This document shows, one piece after another, positions 8,671-17,606 of a DNA stretch of 42,332 nt. A program made the position numbers and the translations under genes. Below the pieces are notes generated by a model. The model was not told the origin of the DNA and did not search any database. It saw only the letters and a program-made list of their open reading frames with translations. Each line of letters opens with the position of its first letter. Within the stretch, counting starts at the first letter, position 1. The stretch spans positions 1 through 42,332 of the forward strand of contig JACRII010000028.1 in assembly GCA_016235875.1 (NCBI GenBank). The letters run 5' to 3'. The DNA comes from Planctomycetota bacterium (GTDB taxonomy: Bacteria; Planctomycetota; Brocadiia; Brocadiales; Brocadiaceae).

Positions 8671-8847
8671 AATATTATTATATCACAGAAAGCATCTTTT
8701 GCAAATTTCAAGAAAAAATAAATCTGCAAATAGAGTATCTTTATTGACTGCATAAAATGCTTGTTTTTTTAGATAAAATAAGTATGCTTTGTATAGTAAG
8801 AATTTTTGCCGTAAATGTTTCATTGAATAATATAAAGGAGTTGCGAA

Positions 8848-9630
8848 ATGAGAAAGTTTTCGATATTGTTTGCTTTGAATGTAACTGTATTAACCATAGT
8901 TTCCATACACAGCACATATGCCGGGAAGCCAGCCGAAGCGCCAAAGGCGGATGTATATATGAAGGCCAAGCAAGAAGTCCCTCCCCCTGATACATCTTCC
9001 CTTTCCGGTAAAATCGTTGAAACGATGAATAGCGGCGGTTATACGTACCTCTGCATCGAAAAGGATGGTAAAAAGACCTGGGTGGCGATACCGGAAACAA
9101 AGATGTCCGTTGGTGAAAATGTATCTTTACCGCCAGGTTATGAAATGGTCAATTTCACCAGCAAGACACTTAATCGGACGTTTGAGAAAATCATCTTCAC
9201 TACGGGTCCCACATCAGCGCCATCAGCGCATGGGGCATCTGACAAAATGAGTGTCCACGGCGGTTCAATGGGCAGTAAGAGCGCAGATACATCAACAACT
9301 GAGAACATAAAAGTAGAAAAGGCAACCAGCCCGAATGCTTACACAGTGGCAGAGATTTTTGGGAAAAAATCTGAACTTGACAAGAAAAGTGTTGTTGTCA
9401 GCGGTAAAGTTGTGAAGGTTTCTGCCGGCATCATGGGAAAGAACTGGCTGCACATACAGGACGGAAGTGGGAATGCAAAGGATGGCAATAATGACCTGGT
9501 CGTTACCACTCAGGACATTCCTAAAGTAGGCGATATTGTAACAGCAAACGGAACATTATATAAAGACAAGGACTTTGGGAGTGGTTATAAGTACGATGTA
9601 ATTATTGAAGAAGCCACTATTAAAAAATAA
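8848..9630 (+). CDS. Exported protein with a C-terminal OB-fold domain
   Basis: This is a 260-residue secreted protein of unknown exact role. Residues 1-24 are a signal peptide (ending STYA, then GKPAEA). Residues about 45-115 (GKIVETMNSGGYTYLCIEKDGKKTWVA in part) resemble the NrfJ/YdeI-type small beta-barrel. Residues about 120-155 are a Ser/Gly/Thr-rich linker. Residues about 165-258 form an OB-fold of the kind seen in exported nucleic-acid-binding-like proteins (VVVSGKVVKVS, NWLHIQDGSG, VGDIVTANGTL). ATG 8848 is clearly supported by AAGGAG six to seven bases upstream. The two halves look like diverged copies of one fold. NrfJ-like proteins are linked to cytochrome c nitrite reductase systems, so a role in periplasmic redox or haem chemistry is possible but not shown. 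It converges with the cytochrome gene 45 bp downstream. Confidence 0.72.
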   Translation: MRKFSILFALNVTVLTIVSIHSTYAGKPAEAPKADVYMKAKQEVPPPDTSSLSGKIVETMNSGGYTYLCIEKDGKKTWVAIPETKMSVGENVSLPPGYEMVNFTSKTLNRTFEKIIFTTGPTSAPSAHGASDKMSVHGGSMGSKSADTSTTENIKVEKATSPNAYTVAEIFGKKSELDKKSVVVSGKVVKVSAGIMGKNWLHIQDGSGNAKDGNNDLVVTTQDIPKVGDIVTANGTLYKDKDFGSGYKYDVIIEEATIKK

Positions 9631-9675
9631 GGGCTTAATGTGTTTTTCTAATGCTGTGGTCTATAAGGTCTACAT

Positions 9676-10098
9676 TTACTGCTTACGGGTTAATGGGGTA
9701 TAGTATGTTCGCAGGTAATTAATGATTTGCCTCGCCGAGTCCTCTGAAATCGGAGCACCATATATATCGATCATCTTGTTAACCACGGACTCCCACGTAG
9801 CGGCTGGAAGCGGAGGCTGCATGGTGATGTACGTGGTGCTGTGACAGAACCTGCAAAATATCTGAATAATTTCACGACCTTCGCCCTGAGCAAGTTCTGG
9901 AGTATAAAGAGGATATGCCCCCACGTTGTACACACCATCGGTTGACTGTTGAGCCGGACTTGATTGGCGAACACTCCCCAGTGTACCCTGACTGTACTGT
10001 CCGCTATGAATCAAACCAGGAATCTCGCTTTCAGCGAAAACAGTCCCAATCAACACAACAAGAAAAAATCCTATTATGATGCATCTCACCTTTTTCAT
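9676..10098 (-). CDS. Small monohaem cytochrome c, SorB-like
   Basis: This is a 140-residue exported c-type cytochrome. It has a signal peptide (IIIGFFLVVLIGTVFA) and one haem-binding motif, CRFCH, near residue 85, followed by TMQPPLP and WESVVNKM, which may hold the axial methionine. It lies 224 bp downstream of the molybdopterin sulfite oxidase-like gene on the same strand. That arrangement matches SorA-SorB sulfite dehydrogenases, where the cytochrome accepts electrons from the molybdenum subunit. The name SorB is given from context and size. Electron transfer to a bc1-type complex or another periplasmic carrier would follow. Confidence 0.78.
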   Translation of the reverse strand: MKKVRCIIIGFFLVVLIGTVFAESEIPGLIHSGQYSQGTLGSVRQSSPAQQSTDGVYNVGAYPLYTPELAQGEGREIIQIFCRFCHSTTYITMQPPLPAATWESVVNKMIDIYGAPISEDSARQIINYLRTYYTPLTRKQ

Positions 10099-10177
10099 TT
10101 CCCCCCAGCCTAAAGCAAAAATTCAGCATTCAGACCTGAAAATGTTTCTTGTTTCTCGCTTCTGGCTTCCAATTTAC

Positions 10178-10284
10178 GGTGGATTAAGCGGAGCGAACCC
10201 GCCATTTACAAATACATTGAAGGTGGATTCGGCGTAAAAACCAACGCCTTAATCGTTCGACTGAGCGCACACGACGAAGTCCAC
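10178..10284. repeat. Composite palindromic repeats between cytochrome and sulfite oxidase genes
   Basis: GGTGGATTAAGCG pairs imperfectly with CGAACCCGCC at 10178-10203. A second unit starts GGTGGATTCGGCG and ends in CGCCTTAATCG, then GTCCACCC, at 10222-10284. They are typical short interspersed palindromes and fill most of the 224-bp gap between the two genes. Confidence 0.5.
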
Positions 10285-10322
10285 CCTACTCATAATTTAA
10301 AATTGAAATACCACTATCTATC

Positions 10323-11618
10323 CTACTTCGCTGCACCCACAAACACTTCCTGTCGCTCAATCTTGTTCCACAGGTAGCCACCAGGGTTCCAGACCCCTTC
10401 GTCTGGCTGCGTATTACCTTTCACATCGGTTGCCCGCACGGAAAGCACGTACTTGCCGGTACGCTTAGGAATCCAGGTAGTCTCCCAGGTGCGGAATGAA
10501 TACTGGCCGTAATCTTCCCCAAGTTCGGCCTTTGTCCAAAACTTGCCGCCGTCCCATGAGAACTCCACCTTGACCACACGCCCATAGCCACTGAAGGCAA
10601 TACCCCGCGCTGATACCGGCATCTCTTCTGGGATTTTGCACGACCCATCCGGGGTAATAATAAACGATCGTACGGGCATCGACCCAATTGGTATCATCTC
10701 TACCTTACCTTCATTGACGTTTTCTGGGGTGGTATTACCCCGTGGAGTATTGGGAATGCAATAAGCCTTCGCCATCCAGTAATTGGTGTCAGGTTCGGTC
10801 AATACCCGTATCCATGTCAGCGCCTTAGTCCAGTACGTCGCAAACTTACCCGGAACTACCAGCCGTACCGGAAATCCGTTAAGCATGGGCAGTGGCTCTC
10901 CATTCATCTCATAAGCCACGATGGTTTCATCTATAACAGGGTCACTAAGACCCAAAGACTTCAGATAACTATGCGAACCCTTACCCTCCGGTCCTCTGCC
11001 CCTGTCCAGCCCCTCAAATTGTACCTGAGAAGAACCTGTCTTGACCCCGACAGCATTCAATAAATCTTTAAGACGCACTCCCGTAAAGAGGGCGTTACCC
11101 ATGGCACCATTCCCCCATTGCCCACCGGGCACCCTCGGTTGGAACCGACTGCGGCTATTGCCAGAGCATTGGTTAACAGCCGCAATGGAGACAGGCTTGA
11201 ACTGGTTCATCAGGTCTGACATGGACAAGGCCAAAGATTTTTCAACATTTCCCTCTACAAGAAGACGCCAATCCGACAGACTCACGGCATTCGGAATTTC
11301 GTCGAGATGCCACCGCACGTAAAAGGCTGCATTTGGTGTGAAAGGGGCGAGGAAGTAATTTCTGGGCGTTTCAAGCTGGACAGGTCGGTCAGTAAGCTGG
11401 ATCAAGGGAAGTTTTTGCGGATAGACGACGAATGAGCCTACCGAGTTCCAATAAGGATTTGCATCGGGCCCGGTAAAGCTGGGTAATGACTCAATGGCCT
11501 GCCCGGATACCTGCGCAGAAGCAGGGGTCAACTTGTTTAGACCCAGCAAGACTGCTCCTCCCCCGATCATCTTCAGCAGAAATCTCCGCGACATTAACCC
11601 TGATTTTTCTTCTAACAT
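10323..11618 (-). CDS. Sulfite oxidase-like molybdopterin enzyme (SorA/SoxC type)
   Basis: This 431-residue protein belongs to the sulfite oxidase family. It carries a twin-arginine signal ([17 protein letters not shown], residues about 10-26), so it would be exported folded with its molybdenum cofactor. The oxidoreductase molybdopterin domain covers about 90-290 and contains the molybdenum-ligating cysteine in NQCSGNSR (about Cys150), followed by [19 protein letters not shown]. The C-terminal Mo-cofactor dimerisation domain (about 310-425) has [18 protein letters not shown]. The open frame reaches back to 11651, but those first codons come from a palindromic repeat. I chose ATG 11618, which has a GAGG just upstream and puts the Tat signal near the N-terminus. 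With the cytochrome c downstream it would oxidise sulfite to sulfate in the periplasm. Other sulfite-oxidase-family substrates cannot be excluded. Confidence 0.88.
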   Translation of the reverse strand: MLEEKSGLMSRRFLLKMIGGGAVLLGLNKLTPASAQVSGQAIESLPSFTGPDANPYWNSVGSFVVYPQKLPLIQLTDRPVQLETPRNYFLAPFTPNAAFYVRWHLDEIPNAVSLSDWRLLVEGNVEKSLALSMSDLMNQFKPVSIAAVNQCSGNSRSRFQPRVPGGQWGNGAMGNALFTGVRLKDLLNAVGVKTGSSQVQFEGLDRGRGPEGKGSHSYLKSLGLSDPVIDETIVAYEMNGEPLPMLNGFPVRLVVPGKFATYWTKALTWIRVLTEPDTNYWMAKAYCIPNTPRGNTTPENVNEGKVEMIPIGSMPVRSFIITPDGSCKIPEEMPVSARGIAFSGYGRVVKVEFSWDGGKFWTKAELGEDYGQYSFRTWETTWIPKRTGKYVLSVRATDVKGNTQPDEGVWNPGGYLWNKIERQEVFVGAAK

Positions 11619-11639
11619 CACCTCACCGCCGATGTTAAT

Positions 11640-11720
11640 GTAGAGACGCATTGCATGCGTCTCTTTGCATGCATCCCTATTTTGTCAACCTTTTTTAGAC
11701 GCACAGCAGTGCGTCTCTAC
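11640..11720. repeat. 81-bp composite palindrome, GTAGAGACG family
   Basis: The left unit is GTAGAGACGCATTG with ATGCGTCTCT, and the right unit is AGACGCAC, AGCA, GTGCGTCTCTAC. Together the ends GTAGAGACGC and GCGTCTCTAC form a larger inverted repeat. It occupies nearly all the space between the TPR gene stop and the sulfite oxidase gene start, and so extends that gene's open frame spuriously to 11651. Confidence 0.8.
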
Positions 11721-11761
11721 AAAAACATTGAATTTCCTGAACATCCATGTTAGGTTTTTAA

Positions 11762-13489
11762 CTACTCGTGTTTGCTTGTGGTTTGAGTTGATTCCAATTT
11801 CTGGGAAATAGCGAATTCAGATTCGGCTTCAACGTGCATACCCTTCTCCTGGTAAAGTAATCCCAGATTTTTATGGGCGCCAATGTCATCCGCATTTATA
11901 TCCAAAACTTTTTTATAGACTTCAATCGCTTCATCGTGTTTACCAAGCTTTTGGTAGACAAGCCCAAGATTGTAATAGGCGTTTACAAGGTTTGGGTCTA
12001 TTTCCACTGCCTTTTCCCATTGTGGAATGGCTGTGGTGTACATGTTTTTCTTTGCATAGGCATTGCCTAATTTATAATATACCTCCGCATCGTTGGGATA
12101 AACCTCTGTAATCTTTTCCCAGGTTTGTATGGCCTTGTCTGTTAAACCTTTTGCATGATATGCATCAGCGAGGCTGGTAAGAGCATCATAATCATTCGGG
12201 CTGATTTCAACAACTTCGGTCCACATAGAAATGGCCCTGTCAAGCTTGCCCTGATTATAAAATGCCACTCCCAGATTAAAGTATGCATCAGTATTTTTCG
12301 GATTTAGCTCGATAGTCTTCTTCCATGCGGAAATGGAACTATCATGCTTACCCTGAGCCGCAAGGAGTTCACCGTAATTATAATATGCATCCGAATATGT
12401 GGGTTTGACGTCAATGGCCTTTTTGTATTCAGATAACGCTTCCTCCATCATATCCTTTTCCGTATAAACCTCACCCAGGGTAAAGTGTGCCTCCGCAATT
12501 TTCGGGTTAAGCTTTAGCGCCTGCCCTAGTGAAATTACGGCATCTTCAGGATTGCCCTCTTCGCTATAGAGTAGTCCAAGATTGTAATGCGCCTCAGCAA
12601 AATCAGTCTCCAGTTCCAGTGCTTTTTTAAAGGCATCTGCAGCTTCCCTGAGATCACCCTTTGCATAGAGTGCAATTCCGAGATTATTAAAGGCCTCAGG
12701 ATAATTTTTATCCAGCTGAATGGCTGCTTTATGTTCGGTGACAGACTTTCCCAAAAACCCTTGCTCGTAATACAATGCACCAAGATAATTGTGTGCCTCC
12801 GCATCCTTAGGATCTAACTCAATTGTTTGTTTGAACTCATTGACGGCCTTGTCAAATGCCTTTTTTTTATAATAGGCCATTCCCAGGATAAAATGAGTGT
12901 CAGCTGAATTCGGATCAAGTTTGTTCGCCTTTTTTAATGAAGCAATGCACTCATCCTGCATATCTTTTTCATAATAGAGAAGTCCCAGATTATAGTGTGT
13001 GTAAGCCACTGATGGATTGAGCTCAAGGCTTTCCTTAAAAGCGGAGAGTGATTCCGTAAAGGCATTTTTCTTTTTGTAAGCTAAACCGAGATCATTGTAA
13101 ACATCCGCCTTTTCCGCGGTTTGGCTTGTCTTATAATAAGTTACGGCAGCAAGCAACTCAGTAACGGCATCATCATACTTGTCATTCTCATAATAGGCCT
13201 TTCCCAGATAGTGGCGCAGTTCCCCATCCTCTTTTATTCCTTCAGATGCCAGTTTCAATTCCTCCAGAGCCTCTTCCGTCATCCCTTTTTTGAAGTAAGA
13301 AATACCCTCTGTCTTATGCTGCGCCGGTGTGGTTGCGCCTGTGATCTTATCGGTAATTGAATTCAGATATCCCCTTTTTGGCTTCTTTTCGGCCTTTGCA
13401 TAGTAGGGAGATCGGCACGCTGTTGGCAAAGTAATCAGTAGTAAAAGAATCCAAACCTGTTTTTTTATGTTCACGTTTAGGAGTTTCAA
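11762..13489 (-). CDS. Tetratricopeptide repeat protein, 15 repeats, membrane-exported
   Basis: This is a 575-residue protein. Residues 1-25 are a hydrophobic export signal ending LLLLITLPTACRS; the cysteine could be lipidated, although proline at -3 is atypical for a lipobox. From about residue 60 to the end I count about 15 TPR units of 34 residues, with regular patterns such as YYNLGLLYxxKG and ALELNP. TPR arrays are protein-binding scaffolds; the partner is unknown. The start is TTG 13489 or GTG 13474; neither has a clear ribosome site. The gene is divergent from leuA, so its promoter lies in 13490-13689. The first two repeats are less regular than the rest. It could scaffold a cell-envelope complex such as the secretion system in this window, but nothing links them directly. 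Confidence 0.88.
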   Translation of the reverse strand: MKLLNVNIKKQVWILLLLITLPTACRSPYYAKAEKKPKRGYLNSITDKITGATTPAQHKTEGISYFKKGMTEEALEELKLASEGIKEDGELRHYLGKAYYENDKYDDAVTELLAAVTYYKTSQTAEKADVYNDLGLAYKKKNAFTESLSAFKESLELNPSVAYTHYNLGLLYYEKDMQDECIASLKKANKLDPNSADTHFILGMAYYKKKAFDKAVNEFKQTIELDPKDAEAHNYLGALYYEQGFLGKSVTEHKAAIQLDKNYPEAFNNLGIALYAKGDLREAADAFKKALELETDFAEAHYNLGLLYSEEGNPEDAVISLGQALKLNPKIAEAHFTLGEVYTEKDMMEEALSEYKKAIDVKPTYSDAYYNYGELLAAQGKHDSSISAWKKTIELNPKNTDAYFNLGVAFYNQGKLDRAISMWTEVVEISPNDYDALTSLADAYHAKGLTDKAIQTWEKITEVYPNDAEVYYKLGNAYAKKNMYTTAIPQWEKAVEIDPNLVNAYYNLGLVYQKLGKHDEAIEVYKKVLDINADDIGAHKNLGLLYQEKGMHVEAESEFAISQKLESTQTTSKHE

Positions 13490-13610
13490 AATTGGATATG
13501 GTTGAACGTGGGTTATTGAGATTTTAAAACAAAACTAAAAATAGAATATTATCTGCGTCCTCAACTATTGTGAATTCAATCTATCAAAGTAGTAGCCTAT
13601 TGTCAAATAG

Positions 13611-13638
13611 TTATTGAATGTGGTTAGGGTGTTATAGT
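13611..13638 (+). promoter_or_regulatory. Possible sigma-70-type promoter for leuA
   Basis: TTATTG (13611-13616) and TATAGT (13633-13638) are separated by 16 bases and lie about 50 bp before the leuA start. The match to TTGACA/TATAAT is moderate, and Brocadiales promoters are poorly defined, so this is weak. Confidence 0.28.
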
Positions 13639-13689
13639 AAAATTTGCTTTGCAAAATATAATTTAGGATATAGAGCAGGAATAATTCTC

Positions 13690-15198
13690 ATGACAAATAA
13701 CATAATTATTTTTGATACCACCCTTCGCGACGGGGAGCAGTCGCCGGGCGCCAGTCTGGATATTAATGAAAAAGTAAGCATTGCCAGGCAGTTGGCTTTG
13801 CTGAATGTGGATGTTATCGAGGCGGGGTTCCCGGTATCATCGCCGGGTGACTTTGAATCGGTCAGCAGGATTGCCCGTGAAATTCGGGGCGTTTCTGTGG
13901 CAGGTCTTGCCCGCGCCGTCGAGAAGGACATTGACAGCGCTGCCAGGGCGCTTGAAAAGGCCGAAAAACCCAGAATCCACGTCTTTCTGGCCACCTCGGA
14001 GATTCACCGTAAATACAAGCTCCTCAAGGCAAAGGAGGAAATTATCAATTTGGCCGTAAAGGGGGTCAAACATGCCTTAAAGTATGTGGACGACGTTGAG
14101 TTTTCACCGGAAGACGCCTCGCGGACAGAATTGGATTTTCTCATTCAGGTTGTAGAGGCAGTTATCGACGCCGGCGCAAGGACCGTTAATATTCCCGATA
14201 CAGTAGGCTATGCCGTACCTGACCATTATGCCTCCATCATCCGGGGATTAAAAGAAAACGTGAGAAATATCGGGAAGGCTGTTATCAGCGTTCACTGCCA
14301 TAATGACCTTGGACTTGCCGTTGCAAATTCACTTGCTGCCGTGAAGGCCGGCGCACAGCAGGTAGAATGCACCATAAATGGAATTGGAGAACGGGCAGGG
14401 AATGCAGCATTAGAAGAGATCGTTATGGCCCTTAAGACACGAAGGGACTTTTACCATTGTTCCACCCGTATTGTTACAAAAGAATTGATTGCCAGCAGCA
14501 GACTGGTAAGCACCCTGTCAGGACTGCGGGTACAGAGGAACAAGGCCATTGTCGGCGAGAACGCATTTGCACATCAATCCGGCGTACATCAGGACGGGGT
14601 ACTCAAAGAACGTACGACCTACGAGATTATGAAACCGGAAGACGTTGGATTACAAAAAACCAGAATTGTACTCGGTAAGTTATCAGGACGACATGCATTC
14701 AAAGAACGGATTAAGGAACTGGGATATGAATTGTCTGAAGAAGAATTTGAACGCGCTTTTGAAGAATTCAAGCATATTGCCGATAAAAAGAAAGAGGTCT
14801 TTGATGAAGATATCGAAGCCATCGTAGGGGTAGAAAAGATGGACGTTCCCAATATCTTTCATTTGGAGAGCCTCAGTATCAGTTGCGGGCCTGATGCAGT
14901 GCCTACCGCGGGGGTAAGACTCAAGTTGCAAGACGGTCGTGTGGTAAATAATGCCACGATTGGAGACGGCCCTATCGACGCACTTTTTAAAGCAATTGAT
15001 CTCTCAACGGGAATTTCCGGAAAATTGCAGGACTATAACATTCGCGCTGTCACCGGCGGGAAAGACGCCATGGGCGAGGTTTCCGTGAATGTCGAAGTGA
15101 ATGGTAAAACAGTCAGGGGCCGTGCCGTGAGCACAGATATTATTGAAGCAAGCGCAAAGGCTTATTTGAATGCCATCAATAAGGTAACTGCAAAATAA
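13690..15198 (+). CDS. leuA: 2-isopropylmalate synthase
   Basis: LeuA condenses acetyl-CoA with 2-oxoisovalerate in the first committed step of leucine synthesis. At 502 residues it is the long form with a C-terminal allosteric domain. The TIM barrel begins with [12 protein letters not shown] (about 8-19). The metal-binding HCHND is at 202-206, followed by [22 protein letters not shown]. The C-terminal leucine-binding LeuA dimer domain covers about 360-500. The open frame extends to TTG/ATG codons at 13618, but ATG 13690 starts the conserved [15 protein letters not shown] and has GCAGGA about nine bases upstream. Leucine feedback inhibition is expected from the domain but not tested. The close relatives homocitrate and citramalate synthase are less likely given the full-length LeuA pattern. 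Confidence 0.95.
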   Translation: MTNNIIIFDTTLRDGEQSPGASLDINEKVSIARQLALLNVDVIEAGFPVSSPGDFESVSRIAREIRGVSVAGLARAVEKDIDSAARALEKAEKPRIHVFLATSEIHRKYKLLKAKEEIINLAVKGVKHALKYVDDVEFSPEDASRTELDFLIQVVEAVIDAGARTVNIPDTVGYAVPDHYASIIRGLKENVRNIGKAVISVHCHNDLGLAVANSLAAVKAGAQQVECTINGIGERAGNAALEEIVMALKTRRDFYHCSTRIVTKELIASSRLVSTLSGLRVQRNKAIVGENAFAHQSGVHQDGVLKERTTYEIMKPEDVGLQKTRIVLGKLSGRHAFKERIKELGYELSEEEFERAFEEFKHIADKKKEVFDEDIEAIVGVEKMDVPNIFHLESLSISCGPDAVPTAGVRLKLQDGRVVNNATIGDGPIDALFKAIDLSTGISGKLQDYNIRAVTGGKDAMGEVSVNVEVNGKTVRGRAVSTDIIEASAKAYLNAINKVTAK

Positions 15199-15286
15199 TG
15201 ATACTTAACTAGCCACACATTGACACCGAATCGACACGAATAAAAATACATTCGTGACAATTCTCTGCTAATTGTTTCAAGTTATT

Positions 15287-16786
15287 ATGATCTGTATACC
15301 CATCATTGCAAATAACCTTGCGGATGCCCTTCACGATATGACAGAGGCATCAAAGGTCGCAGATATAGTCGAATTACGCATAGACTATATAAAGAACGTC
15401 GACCTGAAACGTTTACTGGAAAAGCGCACAAAGCCTGTAATTGTCACCAACAGACCCGTTCGTGAAGGAGGCAAATTTGACGGCGGCGAAGAAGAAAGAA
15501 TCGCTCTCTTAAAACTTGCCGTACAGTTACAGGCCGATTATGTGGACGTCGAGCACGACAGCATGCAACACATACGTAGGGACACGGTGCACCGTGTCCC
15601 TACAAAAATTATTGTATCATACCACAATTTCCGTGAAACACCCAATGACTTAACCGATATTTATAAAAGACTCAGCCAGAGCGGCGCTGACATCGTCAAA
15701 ATCGTTACTCACGCCAACAACATTACAGACAACGTCAGGATATATCAACTCCTCCAACAATCTCAAATGCCCGTGATATCATTTTGTATGGGTGAACTGG
15801 GCATCATCAGCCGCATCTTGTATAAAAGGTTCGGCAGCTATTTGACCTTTGCCTCGCTTCAGACCGGGAAAGAATCTGCTCCTGGACAGATCAATATCCA
15901 CGAGCTTTTAAATACCTATCAGGCCCAAAAACAGGATAAGCGCTCGACAATTTACGGGTTGATCGGCAATCCAGTTTCCCACAGCATTAGTCCAATCATC
16001 CATAATACGCTTTTTAGGGAAATGAATTTTAACAGCATTTATGTTCCTTTTAAAGTGGATACTATTGGTGATTTTATGAGGGAGTTCAGAAAATTAGACA
16101 TAAAAGGTTACAGCGTAACAATCCCTCATAAGGAATCGGTAATAAATCATCTGGATACAATCGATCCAATGGCAAAGAAGATCGGCGCTGTTAATACTAT
16201 TGTAAATATGGATGGGCAATTGATTGGTTTTAACACCGACTGTGAGGCAGCTATTAAAGTATTGGAAGGCGTCGATCAAGTATGCAGTAGGGGCGAACGG
16301 TCGTTCGCCATTACAAAGGATGTGCATTTGAGAGGAAAAAAGGTTACCATCGTAGGCGCGGGAGGTGTAGCTCGCGCAATTGCCTTTGGATTGAAGGAAT
16401 GTGAAGCGCAGATAACGATTATTAATAGAAATTACGAACGGGCACAATCACTTGCCAGGGACGTTGGATGTTTTTCCAGAAAATTCAATGATCCACAGGC
16501 ACTCGATACGGAGATACTGATTAATGCCACGCCTGTGGGTATGTATCCAAAAATCAACGAAACGCCAATCGATAAGGATAAGTTGAAGCCCGACATGATT
16601 GTCTTCGATACCATTTATAACCCTATAGAAACAAAACTATTGCGTGACGCAAAGACTCAAGGTTGCACGACTATAAATGGTTTGACGATGTTTGCCTATC
16701 AAGCGGCAGCACAATTTAAACTCTGGACAGGCAAGATGCCGTCTATTGAAATAATAGAAGAAATTGCTTATAAACATTTAGCGTAA
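15287..16786 (+). CDS. aroDE: Bifunctional 3-dehydroquinate dehydratase / shikimate dehydrogenase
   Basis: This 499-residue protein fuses two steps of the shikimate pathway. Residues 1 to about 215 are a type I dehydroquinase: ELRID at 29-33, the catalytic His113 in SYHNF and the Schiff-base Lys138 in DIVKIV. Residues about 222-495 are shikimate dehydrogenase: GNPVSHSISP, VTIPHK with catalytic Lys282, GAVNTI, and the NADP loop VGAGGVARAI at 356-365, then NATPVGMYP. ATG 15287 fits the usual MICxPI start; TTG 15272 is possible. Such fusions occur in Planctomycetes, Chlamydiae and plants. Two 28-bp palindromes lie inside the gene and add short peptides: residues about 97-106 in the dehydratase and 334-343 before the NADP loop. 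Both keep the frame and miss the catalytic residues. The shikimate kinase gene follows. Confidence 0.95.
   Translation: MICIPIIANNLADALHDMTEASKVADIVELRIDYIKNVDLKRLLEKRTKPVIVTNRPVREGGKFDGGEEERIALLKLAVQLQADYVDVEHDSMQHIRRDTVHRVPTKIIVSYHNFRETPNDLTDIYKRLSQSGADIVKIVTHANNITDNVRIYQLLQQSQMPVISFCMGELGIISRILYKRFGSYLTFASLQTGKESAPGQINIHELLNTYQAQKQDKRSTIYGLIGNPVSHSISPIIHNTLFREMNFNSIYVPFKVDTIGDFMREFRKLDIKGYSVTIPHKESVINHLDTIDPMAKKIGAVNTIVNMDGQLIGFNTDCEAAIKVLEGVDQVCSRGERSFAITKDVHLRGKKVTIVGAGGVARAIAFGLKECEAQITIINRNYERAQSLARDVGCFSRKFNDPQALDTEILINATPVGMYPKINETPIDKDKLKPDMIVFDTIYNPIETKLLRDAKTQGCTTINGLTMFAYQAAAQFKLWTGKMPSIEIIEEIAYKHLA
15576..15603. repeat. Perfect 28-bp palindrome inside the aroD domain
   Basis: GTAGGGACACGGTG is followed at once by its exact reverse complement. 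It encodes RRDTVHRVP-type residues between the DVEHDS strand and the catalytic IVSYHNF strand. It belongs to the same 28-bp family as those at 16287 and 29363. Confidence 0.9.
16287..16314. repeat. Imperfect 28-bp palindrome inside the aroE domain
   Basis: GTAGGGGCGAACGG meets TCGTTCGCCATTAC; three of 14 pairs no longer match, so it is an older copy than the one at 15576. It encodes SRGERSFAIT in the linker just before the NADP-binding fold. Confidence 0.82.
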
Positions 16787-16903
16787 CAGTTCAGTACCCC
16801 CACCTGACCTCCCCCCTCCCCCTTTCTCCCCCTCAGTGTGGGGGACAGGGGGTGGAAATATCCCCCGCCCTTGGTGGGATGGGTTAGGAGAGGGGACGAA
16901 CTG
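16787..16903. repeat. Second copy of the nested C-rich palindromic element
   Basis: This 117-bp element starts CAGTTC directly after the aroDE stop codon and ends GAACTG. It shares its inner block CCCCCTTTCTCCCCCTCAGT with the copy inside mfd, as well as the GGTGGGA and GGTTAGG blocks of the right arm. The element separates aroDE from aroK and may act as a transcript stem. Confidence 0.88.
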
Positions 16904-16947
16904 TACAAAATTTAGCTATGGAGAGTGATTGAGTCACTTTTACAAAC

Positions 16948-17484
16948 TTGAACATCATCTTGATCGGTTTTCGTGGCACTGGTAAAACCACTATAGGTAA
17001 AATGCTCGCAAAACGGCTTGGTAAGGAATTTGTTGATGCCGATGAGTATTTAGAGCAAAAGGAAGGGAAGACTGTCAAAGACATTTTTGCAGAAGGCGGA
17101 GAAAAGCTGTTTCGGGAGATTGAAACTCAGATCATTGCCGAGCTGTGTCAATCAGATAATAGGGTTGTAGCAACGGGCGGCGGGGCAATCCTTCGGGAAG
17201 AAAATGTAAAAACGCTCAAAAAAAGTGGGATTATAATCCTTTTAGAAGCAGATACTGATACAATCTATAAACGAATCCATAGGGATACCACAACAGAACA
17301 GCGAAGACCCAGCCTTACAAATAGAAACGCATATGAGGAAATTGAGTATCTGTTGGAATACCGAAGACCGCTTTACGACAGAACAGCGGATTTTGTTATA
17401 AACACAACCAGCATGTCTACAATTGATGCTGCAAATAAAATAATAACCTTCCTTCACAACCACGTAATGGATCTCAAAGAATAG
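16948..17484 (+). CDS. aroK: Shikimate kinase
   Basis: This 178-residue kinase phosphorylates shikimate at O3, the step after AroE. The P-loop GFRGTGKT is at residues 7-14. The shikimate-binding motifs DADEYLE and FREIE follow, then VVATGGGAI, and the lid region with RRPSL; RRPLYDR lies near residue 135. The length is typical. TTG 16948 is the start because the P-loop strand begins right after it and no other start lies in frame; the ribosome site is weak. The gene lies 161 bp after aroDE with a palindromic element between, so the pathway genes are probably still one unit. It converges with a small gene at 17607. Confidence 0.94.
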   Translation: MNIILIGFRGTGKTTIGKMLAKRLGKEFVDADEYLEQKEGKTVKDIFAEGGEKLFREIETQIIAELCQSDNRVVATGGGAILREENVKTLKKSGIIILLEADTDTIYKRIHRDTTTEQRRPSLTNRNAYEEIEYLLEYRRPLYDRTADFVINTTSMSTIDAANKIITFLHNHVMDLKE

Positions 17485-17522
17485 TAACAAGCATCACAAT
17501 AACATTTTCTGCCACAAGCCAC

Positions 17523-17552
17523 AAAAACCCTAAGGTTCCCAGAGGTTTTTTT
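17523..17552 (+). terminator. Possible intrinsic terminator after aroK
   Basis: AAAAACC (17523-17529) can pair with GGTTTTT (17544-17550), followed by TT and ATTATAC. The stem is short and AT-rich. It lies between convergent genes and could work on both strands. Confidence 0.42.
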
Positions 17553-17606
17553 ATTATACTTCTTTTCGTGTCTGGTGATTTCGTAGTCTGGTTATTATTA
17601 AGTGAA

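Larger units (their letters stand above)
8246..8847. other. 600-bp divergent intergenic region with several secondary structures
   Basis: No substantial gene is visible between the divergent starts at 8245 and 8848. On the minus strand it holds, in order, a 107-bp element with imperfect terminal inverted repeats (8564-8670), a stem with arms 8472-8486 and 8529-8544, a strong AAAGGAGG followed by an 11-codon frame (starting at about 8427), and a 20-bp perfect hairpin (8356-8402). This is the order expected of a structured leader or small RNA, but nothing here matches a riboswitch or RNA family I can name. Confidence 0.55.

Noticed and set aside
11649-11651. ATG 11651 as start of the sulfite oxidase-like protein
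   Set aside because: The first codons derive from the GTAGAGACG palindrome, and it would push the Tat signal about 11 residues inward; ATG 11618 fits better.
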